DNA of 64,000 nucleotides from Anaeromicropila populeti (GCF_900112775.1 NZ_FOYZ01000001.1:1-64000), one strand, 5' to 3'. Numbered from the stretch's first letter, positions 17,086-26,535 are shown. The notes: generated by a model not told the origin, from the sequence alone. Translations and numbers: made by a program.

Positions 17086-18666
17086 CTACGTCGTTATAAG
17101 ACTACTTTGGCAGCAAAGCACTACCTGTATTGTTTTTGCATCAATAATTTGTATCTGGTCAATAACCCGCAAAACAAGGGAACGGTTTAGTTTTTCAAAA
17201 TAATTTACCTCCTCTTCCTGACTTTGCTTTTTCCACTCTTCCTGGTCCGCCTTCTGCTTTCTTAAAACTTCTTTTAACTCTTCATACTGGTTTTTATAAA
17301 TCTGATATAATGTATCCTGTTCTTCTTTTGAAATTTCTTTGTTTCTCCCCTTTTCCTCTACAGCTTCCATCAGCCTACTTATTCGTCTGCACTCTCTAAC
17401 AATTGTCTGCTGGTGTTGTCTTTCTGCTTCACTACATGGACTTTTTGGATTCAAATCGTTCCTCCAGCCAAGCAGCCTTTCCGAACCAAAAAACACAGCA
17501 AACTGCCATCTTAAAAGCTGTCGTACCGTTTCCTCCAGTACAACTGCTTCTATACTGTGTCTAGAGCATTGCTTTGTGTTTTTATTATAGGTAGCACAAA
17601 TATAGTACTTGTTTTTTTTCTCTTGATAAGAGACTGTTTTTCGTACCATATTTTGTTCACAATCCCCACATCTAAGAAGTCCTGAAAATATATCAGCTAC
17701 ATTTTCATGTCCTGTCACTCTGGTATCCCACTGAAGTATTTTCTGAACTAAATAAAAATCCTCCCTGTTAATAACAGCTTCATGAGTATTCTCCACTATA
17801 ATCCACTGAGATTTTGGCCGATATACTCTTTTATTTATTTTGTAGTTAATCTTTTCTCTCTTTCCCTGAGCTAATGTTCCAATATATAGCTGATTTTCTA
17901 AAATTCTTTTGACTGTTTCTCTGGACCATCTTGCACTTGTGCATTTCTCGAATCCTGAGTAGTACTTAAGCCCACAAAGCTTTTTGTATTCAAGAGGTGA
18001 TAAAACCCCCTTATCATTTAGTTTATCTGCAATGTTTTTTTCACTCCAGCCTTCTAATTTCCATGAAAATATCTGTTTTACAATTTGAGCGGGATAGGCG
18101 TCTATCAGTAACTGGTTTTTGTTTTTTGGATTTTTCACATATCCATAGGCTGCAAAGGAACCTGTGAATTCTCCCTGTTTTCTTTTTATTTCCTGTTGAC
18201 TTCTAACCTTTTGAGAAATGTCTCTGCAATAGGAATCGTTGATAAAATTTTTTATTGGTAGTAAGAAGGCACTTTCTGCTTTATTGGCAGTCAAACTGTC
18301 ATATCGATCCGAAATAGCAATAAAGCGCACAGAAAAAGCTGGGAGAATTCTTTGAATCCATCTCCCAGCTTCAATATAATCTCGTCCAAAACGAGAAAGA
18401 TCTTTTACGATAATCAGATTTATCTTTCCTAAATGGACATCCTCCATCATTCTCTTAAATTCTGGACGTTCAAAATTACTTCCTGAAAATCCATCATCCA
18501 CGTACACTTCCACCAGTCGTATTTCTGGCTTATCCACCAAATAGTCTGCTATCAGTTCCCGCTGGCTTCCAATACTATTGCTCTCTGCTTTACTTCTTCC
18601 ATCTTTCACTGCATCTTCCCTAGATAACCGAAGATATGCACCAGCATAGTAAATTGCTTCACTCAT
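17086..18666 (-). CDS. large serine recombinase
   Basis: A 526-residue recombinase; the start is the ATG at 18666, with GGAG 8 bases upstream, rather than a GTG three codons earlier. Nucleophile serine in AYLRLSREDAV, then VKDLSRFGRDYIEAG; recombinase domain, a Cys4 zinc ribbon (CGDCEQNMVRK, YYICATYNKNTKQC) and a coiled coil. First gene of the recombinase trio, separated from the next by 17 bases and from the upstream ABC ATPase gene by 57 bases. Divergence between the three proteins is large, so they are not recent duplicates. Confidence 0.9.
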   Translation of the reverse strand: MSEAIYYAGAYLRLSREDAVKDGRSKAESNSIGSQRELIADYLVDKPEIRLVEVYVDDGFSGSNFERPEFKRMMEDVHLGKINLIIVKDLSRFGRDYIEAGRWIQRILPAFSVRFIAISDRYDSLTANKAESAFLLPIKNFINDSYCRDISQKVRSQQEIKRKQGEFTGSFAAYGYVKNPKNKNQLLIDAYPAQIVKQIFSWKLEGWSEKNIADKLNDKGVLSPLEYKKLCGLKYYSGFEKCTSARWSRETVKRILENQLYIGTLAQGKREKINYKINKRVYRPKSQWIIVENTHEAVINREDFYLVQKILQWDTRVTGHENVADIFSGLLRCGDCEQNMVRKTVSYQEKKNKYYICATYNKNTKQCSRHSIEAVVLEETVRQLLRWQFAVFFGSERLLGWRNDLNPKSPCSEAERQHQQTIVRECRRISRLMEAVEEKGRNKEISKEEQDTLYQIYKNQYEELKEVLRKQKADQEEWKKQSQEEEVNYFEKLNRSLVLRVIDQIQIIDAKTIQVVLCCQSSLITT

Positions 18667-18677
18667 GCACTTCACTC

Positions 18678-18719
18678 CAAACGAAAAACTATACTTTAAA
18701 AATATATTCCTTTCGTTTG
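18678..18719. repeat. 9-bp inverted repeat before the recombinase trio
   Basis: CAAACGAAA at 18678-18686 and its complement at 18711-18719 enclose 24 A/T-rich bases between the ABC ATPase stop and the first recombinase start. One arm covers the recombinase ribosome-binding site. It could be a weak hairpin, an operator, or a recombinase site. Confidence 0.4.
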
Positions 18720-18723
18720 TTTC

Positions 18724-19413
18724 CTATGCTGTTATTTTACTGTGTTCCACAATTTCCCCGTCAACCAGACGAATAATTGAAGTTCCATATTGGGCAGCAC
18801 TTTGGGAATGTGTTACCTGAATCAGCGTTTTTCCATATTTTCTATTGATGCTTCGAAATAACTCCATGATTTCCTTTCCCGTTTTTGAATCTAGATTTCC
18901 AATTGGCTCATCTAAAAAGATGATATCGGGTTCTGAAATCAATGCTCTGGCTATAGCAACTCTCTGCTGCTGACCCCCAGATAATTCTCTAGGTGTTGCC
19001 TTACGCTTATCGGATAATCCAATTACATCTAGAATTTCCGTTAATTTTTCTTCATATTTTTTAGGATTTTTGCCATCCAAAATAATAGGAAGTAAAATAT
19101 TATCTTCTACATTCAGATTTTGAACCAGATTATAAAACTGAAATACAAATCCAATTTTACTTCTTCGCAGCTTGCTCATTGCCTTTTTACTTACCTGAGC
19201 CAAATCCTTTCCATCTAACTGAACCGTCCCGCTGGTAGGCTTATCTAATCCCCCCAGCAAATAGAGCAGCGTTGATTTTCCACTTCCTGATGGCCCCATA
19301 ATGGATACAAACTCTCCCTTTTCCACACTAAAATCTAGCCCCTTTAGTACAGTCGTTTCTTCTTTCCCTGTCATAAATGATTTGTTTAGATTAATTACCT
19401 CAATTGCCTTCAT
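18724..19413 (-). CDS. ABC transporter ATP-binding protein (MacB/LolD type)
   Basis: A 229-residue ATPase starting at the ATG at 19413 behind GGAGG. Walker A GPSGSGKST, Q-loop FVFQFYNLVQNL, signature LSGGQQQRVA, Walker B IIFLDEP and the His switch VTHSQ are all present. This subtype pairs with FtsX-like permeases that move lipophilic molecules, peptides or act in antimicrobial-peptide sensing. Its permease gene lies 48 bases upstream. The gene pair stands between the recombinase trio and the protease fragment and may be cargo of a mobile unit. Confidence 0.93.
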   Translation of the reverse strand: MKAIEVINLNKSFMTGKEETTVLKGLDFSVEKGEFVSIMGPSGSGKSTLLYLLGGLDKPTSGTVQLDGKDLAQVSKKAMSKLRRSKIGFVFQFYNLVQNLNVEDNILLPIILDGKNPKKYEEKLTEILDVIGLSDKRKATPRELSGGQQQRVAIARALISEPDIIFLDEPIGNLDSKTGKEIMELFRSINRKYGKTLIQVTHSQSAAQYGTSIIRLVDGEIVEHSKITA

Positions 19414-19461
19414 ATTTCTATCCTCCAATTTAGAATTATTTTTTCTGATACCGACCATATG

Positions 19462-21993
19462 CTATTCATATTTTAATTCTTGCACAATCGAAAACTTTCT
19501 GCTTTTCCAGTAGGTTGGTATGGTTGCACATAATACAATAGCTAGGGAAATCAGATATACAAACGGAAGAGATTGATAATCCAGCTTTATATCCATACTC
19601 AAACCAGCTGCCTTTGTTAAACTGCTTACTACCCGGACAGCAAACATACTATATAATATAGTAATACCCATTGCCCATGTAACGGAAGCTATAGACTCGA
19701 AAAACAGAATTTTTGTTCTTCCGCTATCCTCCATTCCAATGGATGCCAATACAGCAAACTCACTTTTTCTTTGCAGGAAGCTGATTGCAACATTATTTAC
19801 AATTCCTAAGGCTGCAATAATAATTGCCATGTACGAAAATATACTTAAACCATTTACAACCATTTGATTTTGCTTTAAATTCACTTTCTCCATTTCCGCT
19901 TTTGTTACGGCGGTCGCACCAATTTCCCTTAGGACAGGCTTTAATTTATCCATCATCAAATCTGCGTCCTGATCCGTTACAAAAGTAATTCGATTGACAG
20001 ATGAAACTCCAAATACTTTATCCAGTGTACTATTTTGAATCAGTATGAAAAATCCACCGTTAAATAGCTTTCCGTTAATAATACCCACAACTTTTAGTGG
20101 TTTTTTCACTCCCATGCAGGTAACCTCAATGGTATCCCCTAGTTTACTGCCTAGATTTTTACTTACCACTGTAGAAATAATGACTCCTGATTCCTGTTCT
20201 TTAAAATCCTCCAAATACTGGCTATACTCAGGTTTATCAAGTTCCAGATACTGATTGTAAGACAAATAGGTATCCGGATTAACTCCCATGGCATATAATC
20301 CCATTTCCGTATCAGTGTCAGGGACAGAAAGCAAACTAGTAAAGTAATTTATCTTATTAATCTGGTTTTCTTTTACTCCAAAGCTTTCTAATTTCTTTAC
20401 CAGATATTCTTCTGTAGTTTCCTGAGAATTCTCTCTTATGGTAGAGATTCCACTAATTTCTACGTCAAACTGTAATTTTGTGTAGGCTTCTGTGACAATA
20501 TCAATCATACTGGCACCTACCGACTGAATGGCTATAATAGATGTCAGTGAAATAATAATCAGCGATATATTTCCCAACAATACCTTAGAGGTACGCAGAT
20601 TATTGATTGCGTAAATCACATTTTTACTTCTTCCCCGGAATATGTGGTAAAGTAATCCAGACAGTAAATCAATCAACTTAGGGTACGCAAGAATGACTCC
20701 TATCAGGGATGAAATAATCAGCAATGCGGAGTATACTCCAAGTTTATTTTCAGCAAATACATAGGCTGCCACGGACCCTGCCGTTATTACAGTTCCAGCT
20801 ATACATTTTTTCCACCCAATTGTTTTTGTTATTCTTACGTCATTTAAAATAATGTCCTTCACCTGTAGCTTTGAAATTTTCCGCACTGGTAGATAAGAGG
20901 ATAAAATAGATAGTACTACCGCAAATATAATTCCTGAAATCACATAATGTGGCTCTATTACCACTTCACCATAAATGCCGTAATCCTTTAGTGGTGATAC
21001 CAGTCTGTTAATTACATGAAGCCCGATTACTCCCAGGGTAATTCCTATCACTGCACCAAACAAACCATAGGTACAGCTTTCCAGATACAAAATAGTCCTT
21101 ACCTTTCCTACAGTGGCACCCTGGCTTAAAAATGTCCCTATTGTTTTTAAGCGTTCTGTAATAATCAGCTTGAACGAACTGTAAATAATAATAGAACTCA
21201 TTGCTACCACTATGATAAGCATCATATATAAAATAGAGGTAAAACTGGACGCCTGTTCTTTTATTGTATCTTCATCAAATAACTCTTCTGCTGTAAACCA
21301 TTCATTGTTTTCATTAAACTGGTCAATTCCCTCTTGTACCGTTTTTTCCGCAGAACTGCCTATAATTAAGTTGTATTTTCCCTCTGCTCCCAAATCACTG
21401 CTTAAGTAATCGTAAGGTACCATTACAGAAAAGGATGTACTGCTGTCATTATAGAAAACTCCGGCTGGTGCAGAAATCGCTGCTACCTTCAGGCTTTTTG
21501 TAACACCGCCTATTATAATATCCAGAGTATCCCCTATCCCAGTCTTCTTTTCTTCTGCTGTTCTTTCTGAAATCATACAGACAGCACCTGTGAAAGCTTC
21601 TATGTCACCTTGGGTAATCATTTCATTATCAATATACTTCGTGTCCCTTCCCAGAACCGTAATATTTAACATGGCTTCGTCATCTGTATCTGGTTTATCC
21701 ACTATATTGCCTGTAATATAAAGTTCCTTTAAAAGACTTTCTTCTTCCACCCCAGCCAATTTCATATTTTCATCCGAATAAAAATATGAGGTTTGATCCT
21801 TGGATGAAATGACCATATCTTTCCCCTCAAAGGTTTCTAGTTGTGGTTTGATTAGAGAATCCATAATGATGTCAATCATTCCTGTACTTGCTACCAGCAA
21901 TGCTGTACTAATAGAAATTGCTACGATAAGCAGCAAAAAACGACCTTTTTTCTCTGTCATGCTCTTAAGTACATATTTAAAAAATATCCTCAT
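19462..21993 (-). CDS. FtsX-family ABC transporter permease
   Basis: An 843-residue permease starting at the ATG at 21993 with AGGAG 6 bases upstream; the frame is open 23 codons further. Two FtsX units are present, each with an N-terminal helix, a large extracytoplasmic domain (about 50-270 and 510-700) and a C-terminal membrane block with three helices. This matches the MacB-like/bacitracin-export superfamily layout with ten helices. Paired with the ATPase downstream. No two-component regulator is adjacent, unlike typical antimicrobial-peptide exporters. Confidence 0.88.
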   Translation of the reverse strand: MRIFFKYVLKSMTEKKGRFLLLIVAISISTALLVASTGMIDIIMDSLIKPQLETFEGKDMVISSKDQTSYFYSDENMKLAGVEEESLLKELYITGNIVDKPDTDDEAMLNITVLGRDTKYIDNEMITQGDIEAFTGAVCMISERTAEEKKTGIGDTLDIIIGGVTKSLKVAAISAPAGVFYNDSSTSFSVMVPYDYLSSDLGAEGKYNLIIGSSAEKTVQEGIDQFNENNEWFTAEELFDEDTIKEQASSFTSILYMMLIIVVAMSSIIIYSSFKLIITERLKTIGTFLSQGATVGKVRTILYLESCTYGLFGAVIGITLGVIGLHVINRLVSPLKDYGIYGEVVIEPHYVISGIIFAVVLSILSSYLPVRKISKLQVKDIILNDVRITKTIGWKKCIAGTVITAGSVAAYVFAENKLGVYSALLIISSLIGVILAYPKLIDLLSGLLYHIFRGRSKNVIYAINNLRTSKVLLGNISLIIISLTSIIAIQSVGASMIDIVTEAYTKLQFDVEISGISTIRENSQETTEEYLVKKLESFGVKENQINKINYFTSLLSVPDTDTEMGLYAMGVNPDTYLSYNQYLELDKPEYSQYLEDFKEQESGVIISTVVSKNLGSKLGDTIEVTCMGVKKPLKVVGIINGKLFNGGFFILIQNSTLDKVFGVSSVNRITFVTDQDADLMMDKLKPVLREIGATAVTKAEMEKVNLKQNQMVVNGLSIFSYMAIIIAALGIVNNVAISFLQRKSEFAVLASIGMEDSGRTKILFFESIASVTWAMGITILYSMFAVRVVSSLTKAAGLSMDIKLDYQSLPFVYLISLAIVLCATIPTYWKSRKFSIVQELKYE

Positions 21994-22236
21994 ACTAAAC
22001 TCCTTTTCCATACGCTTTATTATGTATTTTTTCATAGTATAGTGTATCTTAAGGATTTGCATAAGTGTATTTCGTCACTTAAAAGCATGACAAATGTAAT
22101 AAACTTTTATTTTAGAATTGATTTTTGCTTCCTCTAAGTCCATTACTCTTTTTTTACATTCCATCCTGCTAGTCTCCTTTACCTATCTCTTTTAAGTATG
22201 TATCTAGTAGCAATTTAATTATATGGCATGCTTCTA

Positions 22237-23279
22237 TTATTTGCTAGCAGAATCTCCACTTGTCATTAAAAAGACTCCATCCCCCCACTCCATGAGTAAT
22301 GCCGCTGCTCCTGTAACAAATGGCGTTGCCATTGAGGTTCCGGATTTCATTGTATATCCGCCGCCACTAGAGGTAGACATGATTTCTACCCCTGGTGCAA
22401 CGATATCTGGTTTTACCATTCCATTTTTCGTGTAGCCTCTTCCTGAAAAGACTGCCAAGCTGTCATTTCTTCCATTGTATGCACCTACTGTGATTGCTTT
22501 AGCCGCAGTGGATGGAATGGTCAGTGTTGTTTCTACAGACGGACGCAAAAAGCGTGTGGAAGAATTTAGTACTCCTGAAGTTGGGAACCAGATATCATAA
22601 TTGCCAACTACTATATCCTTTGGTATAAATTCCAGCACCCATACTCCACTGGCTATATACCGATTGGCTCCACTTGGTATAAATTCAATGTATATCTCCT
22701 GATCCACACTGTATGGTGTAGGCTCGCCATAATAAATAAGCAACTCTGTTCCTTCTATTATAAATTGTTGTTTTCCTGCCACTTTAGTAATAGTGCCAGA
22801 GCGTGTCAGTCCTGGGGCACGTACAATAATGTCAAAATCATCAAAGAAATTTTTCCATATTTGCAGATTCAAATTTGCTTCTGCCTCTGACACCGAAAAT
22901 TCTACTATTGTATTTGTATTTTTATTTACAATCCCTGAGGCATGATATCCTAATGAGCCGTTATTTCCACTGCCAATACATATGGATGTTTTCCATATAT
23001 TTGACACATCATTGATGTACTGCTCTAATAATGAATTGTTGGCATGGGCACCGTAATTATTTCCAAAGCTGATGTTTATTGCCAGTGGTTGGTTCAGCCA
23101 TGCTGCCGTCCGTATGGCATAATCAATGGCTGACATAAGCTGGGTTGTTTTTGGAAAGCTTCCGCTAATAGAGGAACCTAACTTTACAATAAGCAAATCG
23201 CTTTTTGGAGCAACCCCTCTATATACCCCGTCACTGGATCTTCCATTTCCTGCTGCAATGCCTGCAACATGAGTCCCGT
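22237..23279 (-). CDS. 3' half of the interrupted S8 protease gene
   Basis: Encodes the C-terminal part of a Csp-like subtilase, resuming at GTHVAGIAAGNGRS. The catalytic Ser block KSGTSMATPFVTG and the oxyanion Asn (CIGSGNNGSLG) are intact. In the integrated state it lacks the Asp and His blocks and has only a poor TTG start, so it is probably silent. Excision of 23264-29246 would join it in frame to the 5' half at 29243-29866 as a protein of 548 residues. The end is odd: after LLMEWG it has 14 unrelated residues and a stop, where the two neighbours continue for about 54 residues. Confidence 0.88.
23264..23279. repeat. left attachment site of the intervening element
   Basis: GCAACATGAGTCCCGT, repeated with one mismatch at 29247-29262. 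On its right, GTACTTCAAAAAC (23278-23290) is an imperfect inverted match (10 of 13) to GTTTTTCGATTAC at 29234-29246. On a circularised element these two arms would flank a 14-base core with TG at its centre, the expected form of a serine-recombinase attP site. Confidence 0.85.
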
Positions 23280-23292
23280 ACTTCAAAAACTG

Positions 23293-24864
23293 CTAGATAT
23301 TCCAGTATATCTCGATTTCCCTGTTTCCATAGCAGTCCTTTTCCCCCACCTCAATATGATCAATAAAATCTGCCACTATTTCATTTGACAGATTCTTAAA
23401 ATCTATATATGTTTCTATTCCTTCTTTTTCATTCCCCTTTTGGTTCACTTCCAAAGAAAAATTTTTAATTTTTTCTTCTGTTTCTTTCCATTCCTTTTCT
23501 AATTGTATCAATTCCTGCTTAAGACTCTGTTTCATGTCAAGAAATTCCTCTTCACTGAACAGCCCCTTGGTTTTATCAATGTATAACGTGGACATTGCCT
23601 TCTTTACATCCTGCATTTGGATTTCTATGTTTTTTCTGCTCTGATTTATTCCCGTTGTTCGTCTTTGCAGCTCTATGCTTTCATTCTGTACCACCTCTGT
23701 TCGCCAGTCCCTGGGTGGTATGTCATCTATAAGCTGCTTTATTTCCAAACCAACCTGTTCTATTAGCAAATCCAACCGTATGCTATGGGTGGTACATTCC
23801 GCTCCTCTTGTCTTATTTGCCAATTGGCACCGCAAGTATCCCTTTTCTCCTCCTCCGCTTTTTATCATGGCAGCCCCACAATCCCTGCATTTTACCTTTC
23901 CTGCCAGACAATGTGCCTTCCGCTTACCTTTGTAATAGCAAACGGTTCTTTTTGCCTTCATTAAGTTTTGAACCTGAAAAAAAATCGTTTCCTCTACAAT
24001 TGGCTCATGGCTGTTTTTTATCACAATCCATTCTTCTTCTGGTGCCAGAACGATTTTTTTGCTTTTGTAGCTGATTTTTTTTTCCCGTCCCTGAATGAGA
24101 TACCCAATGTAAACTTTATTTTTTAATATTCGTTTTATTGTATTGGTACTCCATATCCCATAAGTTGTTGAGAAATCTGAATTGCTGTTTTGATAGGCTA
24201 ATCCAATAGACTGCTTATATTGCGTGGGTGTCAGAATTTTTTCTTCTGTGAGAATCCCAGAGATTTGCCTTATGCTGTATCCTTGGAGATAGAGGTCAAA
24301 TATTTTGCGTACCACCTTTGCCGCCTCTTCATCAATTGCCAGCTTATATTTTTCCTGCCGCTTGTAGCCGTAACAGCTAAAGCTTCCTAAAAATTTGCCT
24401 TCCTTCATCTTCTGGCGAAATACGCTTTTTATATTTTCTGAAGTATCTTCTAAATACCACTCATTGACAAGGCCGCTAATCTGCCTTGCTTTTTTGTTTC
24501 CTTTTACGTTGGTATCTACGTGATCCACAACTCCAATAAATCGTATTCCCCACTCTAAGAAGAGACCATGAATATACTTTTCTACGATTTCCAGCTCCCT
24601 TGTAAATCGGGACTGTGTCTTGCATAAAACCACACTAAATCTTCTGTTTTCTGCATCGTGCAGCATTTTGCTCCATTCTGGTCTGTTTTTATCTGCTCCG
24701 CTGAAGTCATCATCGCTATAGATTTTATAAATCTGCATATTATGCTCCATGGCATACTCTCTTAAAAGCGTTTTCTGGTTTTGAATGCTTTCGCTGTCAT
24801 CCCCTTGCTTTATTTTGATTTCATCTTCCTTTGACAGTCTGCAATAAATAGCTACTTTATCCAT
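23293..24864 (-). CDS. large serine recombinase of the intervening element
   Basis: A 523-residue recombinase. Nucleophile serine 11 in IYCRLSKED; CKTQSRFTRELEIVEKYI replaces the more usual VKDFSRFGRDYIE block of its neighbours, so it belongs to another branch than the trio at 14.5-18.7 kb. A Cys4 zinc ribbon (CRDCGAAMIKSGG, LRCQLANKTRGAEC) and a coiled coil (about 395-470) follow. The stop codon is 14 bases from the left repeat, the classical position next to the attachment site. Most likely catalyses integration and excision of this element. Confidence 0.92.
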   Translation of the reverse strand: MDKVAIYCRLSKEDEIKIKQGDDSESIQNQKTLLREYAMEHNMQIYKIYSDDDFSGADKNRPEWSKMLHDAENRRFSVVLCKTQSRFTRELEIVEKYIHGLFLEWGIRFIGVVDHVDTNVKGNKKARQISGLVNEWYLEDTSENIKSVFRQKMKEGKFLGSFSCYGYKRQEKYKLAIDEEAAKVVRKIFDLYLQGYSIRQISGILTEEKILTPTQYKQSIGLAYQNSNSDFSTTYGIWSTNTIKRILKNKVYIGYLIQGREKKISYKSKKIVLAPEEEWIVIKNSHEPIVEETIFFQVQNLMKAKRTVCYYKGKRKAHCLAGKVKCRDCGAAMIKSGGGEKGYLRCQLANKTRGAECTTHSIRLDLLIEQVGLEIKQLIDDIPPRDWRTEVVQNESIELQRRTTGINQSRKNIEIQMQDVKKAMSTLYIDKTKGLFSEEEFLDMKQSLKQELIQLEKEWKETEEKIKNFSLEVNQKGNEKEGIETYIDFKNLSNEIVADFIDHIEVGEKDCYGNREIEIYWNI

Positions 24865-25049
24865 AACACAGCCCTCTCTATTTATTGTTCTGCCGGCTTA
24901 TTATTTTTATCAATATTTGAATTATCTTTTCTTCCCGCTTTTTTTTATCCTTTTCCTTAAAATGATTATGTATGATTAGATTGTCGATAACAACCAGCTC
25001 CTTATTTCTTTCCTTTCATTTTATGTTTTTTGACTGTTTTTCATGCTTA

Positions 25050-25103
25050 TGGGAAAAGAAAAAGGCCCATGGATGACTGGGCTGTTACGTAATCATCATG
25101 GGC
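25050..25103 (-). terminator. rho-independent terminator inside the element
   Basis: On the minus strand GCCCATGATGA and TCATCCATGGGC pair (11 bp with one bulged base) around a 16-base loop and are followed by CTTTTTCTTTT. It would stop transcription coming from the genes to the right before the recombinase. Confidence 0.7.
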
Positions 25104-25271
25104 ATTTATTTAAATTACAATTTTTTGTTATCATTATATTTCCCATACAATCCTTCTTTCATATAAGCACCAATATACAATATCAAAATTTACGAAGTAC
25201 ATGACACTATGAAAAGTTTCAATACATCTCATGTTACGGTTCAACAGACGTAAATACGCCAATCCTTTTTT

Positions 25272-25611
25272 TCTATAATACCACAAAATTCAGATTTTGC
25301 AAACTTTCGACAAAAAAATCAGTTGGACTTTTCAGCATCAATTGTCACTTAATCTCAAAAACACACCCACTAGTTTTCCTATTTATGTACACTCAACTAA
25401 TCATATTGTATTTTTATTACTTTATCACAATATTTTTTTACCCCATTCTCTTCGTAATATTTTGTCCGTCAGCTTTCCTCTTCTGATAATTCTGTTATGC
25501 TGATCAACTCAAAGGTCATGCCGTCTTATTTTTAAGCCGTTCTCTTATCTTTTCCAATAAACTAGGGGTTCTCCTCGGTATGCTCTTATAATTCAGTAAA
25601 CCCTCTATTCT
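25272..25611. repeat. diverged direct repeat, copy A
   Basis: About 340 bases that align with 26101-26535 over the full length, with shared blocks such as AATCAGTTGGACTTT, TAGTTTTCCTATTT and TTTATCACAATAT. Many substitutions break all frames, so it looks non-coding or decayed. It lies upstream of the recombinase gene. Confidence 0.65.
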
Positions 25612-25627
25612 TGAAACATCACTTCTG

Positions 25628-26053
25628 CTATTCCTCTGACCAACTCAATTTATATTTACCTTTTGCCTGCTTTGCATTAATTTGAATTGTATATTTTTGG
25701 TCTTTGGGTACCACAAAACTTATTTCTCCATCTACCGTTCCTTCTTTACTATCAATAAGATTTCCATTTTCATCCAAAACTTTTAACATAAGACTTCCTG
25801 ACTCTTCTGTTAATGAATATTTAATGATAGCCGTTTTACTTTCCTGAAATACTACTTGCTTTTTCTTTGAACCACTAAAATATTTGAATGAAGCACTTAG
25901 CTCATTCCCAATATTATTTCCTGAAAAACCGATTTGTATATTAGCAAAGTCCTTCCTCGCTAATATGACGCTTAAAACAATGATAGCCATCCCCAGCACA
26001 CCAAATATTACAACCAATACCTTTTTCTTGTTCATAATTCTTTTCTTATCCAT
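25628..26053 (-). CDS. small membrane-anchored protein, unknown
   Basis: A 141-residue protein starting behind GGGGAG. A lysine-rich N-terminus is followed by one membrane helix (residues about 11-31) and then an extracytoplasmic domain with alternating hydrophobic residues typical of beta strands (SLMLKVLDENGNLI, KYTIQINAKQAKGKYKLSW). It resembles the small anchored beta-sandwich proteins common in Firmicutes, without an assignable family. It lies between the two diverged repeats A and B. No cysteine in the N-terminal segment, so not a lipoprotein. Confidence 0.65.
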   Translation of the reverse strand: MDKKRIMNKKKVLVVIFGVLGMAIIVLSVILARKDFANIQIGFSGNNIGNELSASFKYFSGSKKKQVVFQESKTAIIKYSLTEESGSLMLKVLDENGNLIDSKEGTVDGEISFVVPKDQKYTIQINAKQAKGKYKLSWSEE

Positions 26054-26100
26054 ATTTCTCCCCTTTTCTGCAATAAAGAAATCTTTCTTTATCGTTTCTT

Positions 26101-26535
26101 TCCATAATACTCAAAAAATTTGGATTTTGCAAGCTTATCTATAAAATCAGTTGGACTTTCTAGCACCAACTGCCACATAATCACAAAAAACGCACTCAAT
26201 AGTTTTCCTATTTCGTGCGACCAGTTAACCTTATTGCATTTTTTTCACTTTATCACAATATCTTTTCATTATAGTCTGGTGGCTGCAAAAACTAGCAGGC
26301 AGCCACCCTCTGTAAAAAGATATCCATATCCAGTCTCAAAAATTATGTCCAATATCTTTTTTTGCAACCAAGTCTCTCCTTAGTATTCTGTCTGTCAGCT
26401 TTTCTCTGTCTCATAATTCAGTTATGCTGATTCCTTAAACGTCACGCTGTCTCATTTTTAAGTCATTCCCTTATCTTTTGTAGTGAGATTGGTTCTACTT
26501 GGTATGCTTATATATTACACCATAACCTCTATTCC
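26101..26535. repeat. diverged direct repeat, copy B
   Basis: Aligns with copy A at 25272-25611. It is about 95 bases longer because of an insertion around 26270-26365 that includes the hairpin at 26278-26307. It lies directly upstream of the small anchored protein gene, so both copies sit in 5' regions of element genes. Confidence 0.65.
26278..26307. repeat. perfect 9-bp hairpin in repeat B
   Basis: GGTGGCTGC and GCAGCCACC enclose a 12-base loop. No T-tract follows on either strand, so it is not a standard terminator. It is absent from copy A. The G/C-rich stem stands out in A/T-rich DNA. Confidence 0.6.

Larger units (their letters stand above)
24865..25627. other. 763-bp gene-free stretch in the element
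   Basis: Contains a minus-strand terminator at 25050-25103 and repeat copy A at 25272-25611. Short plus-strand frames here have no ribosome-binding sites or recognisable features. The recombinase promoter must lie between 24865 and about 25050; I saw no convincing match. Confidence 0.6.

Noticed and set aside
14400-22240. Matching short repeats at the two ends of the recombinase trio/ABC block
   Set aside because: I compared both flanks and found only A/T-rich words of up to about seven bases, so no attachment sites can be named.
22237-22300. Frameshift as the cause of the abnormal protease C-terminus
   Set aside because: Neither of the other two frames after LLMEWG gives the conserved ending, so a single base change does not explain it.
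23280-23286. The C-terminal protease half as an independent gene starting at a TTG
   Set aside because: The TTG lies in element DNA (attP arm), has no good ribosome-binding site, and the product would lack Asp and His.
26120-26383. Coding frames in the A and B repeats
   Set aside because: Stops interrupt the corresponding frame in copy A, and no start with a binding site is present in B.
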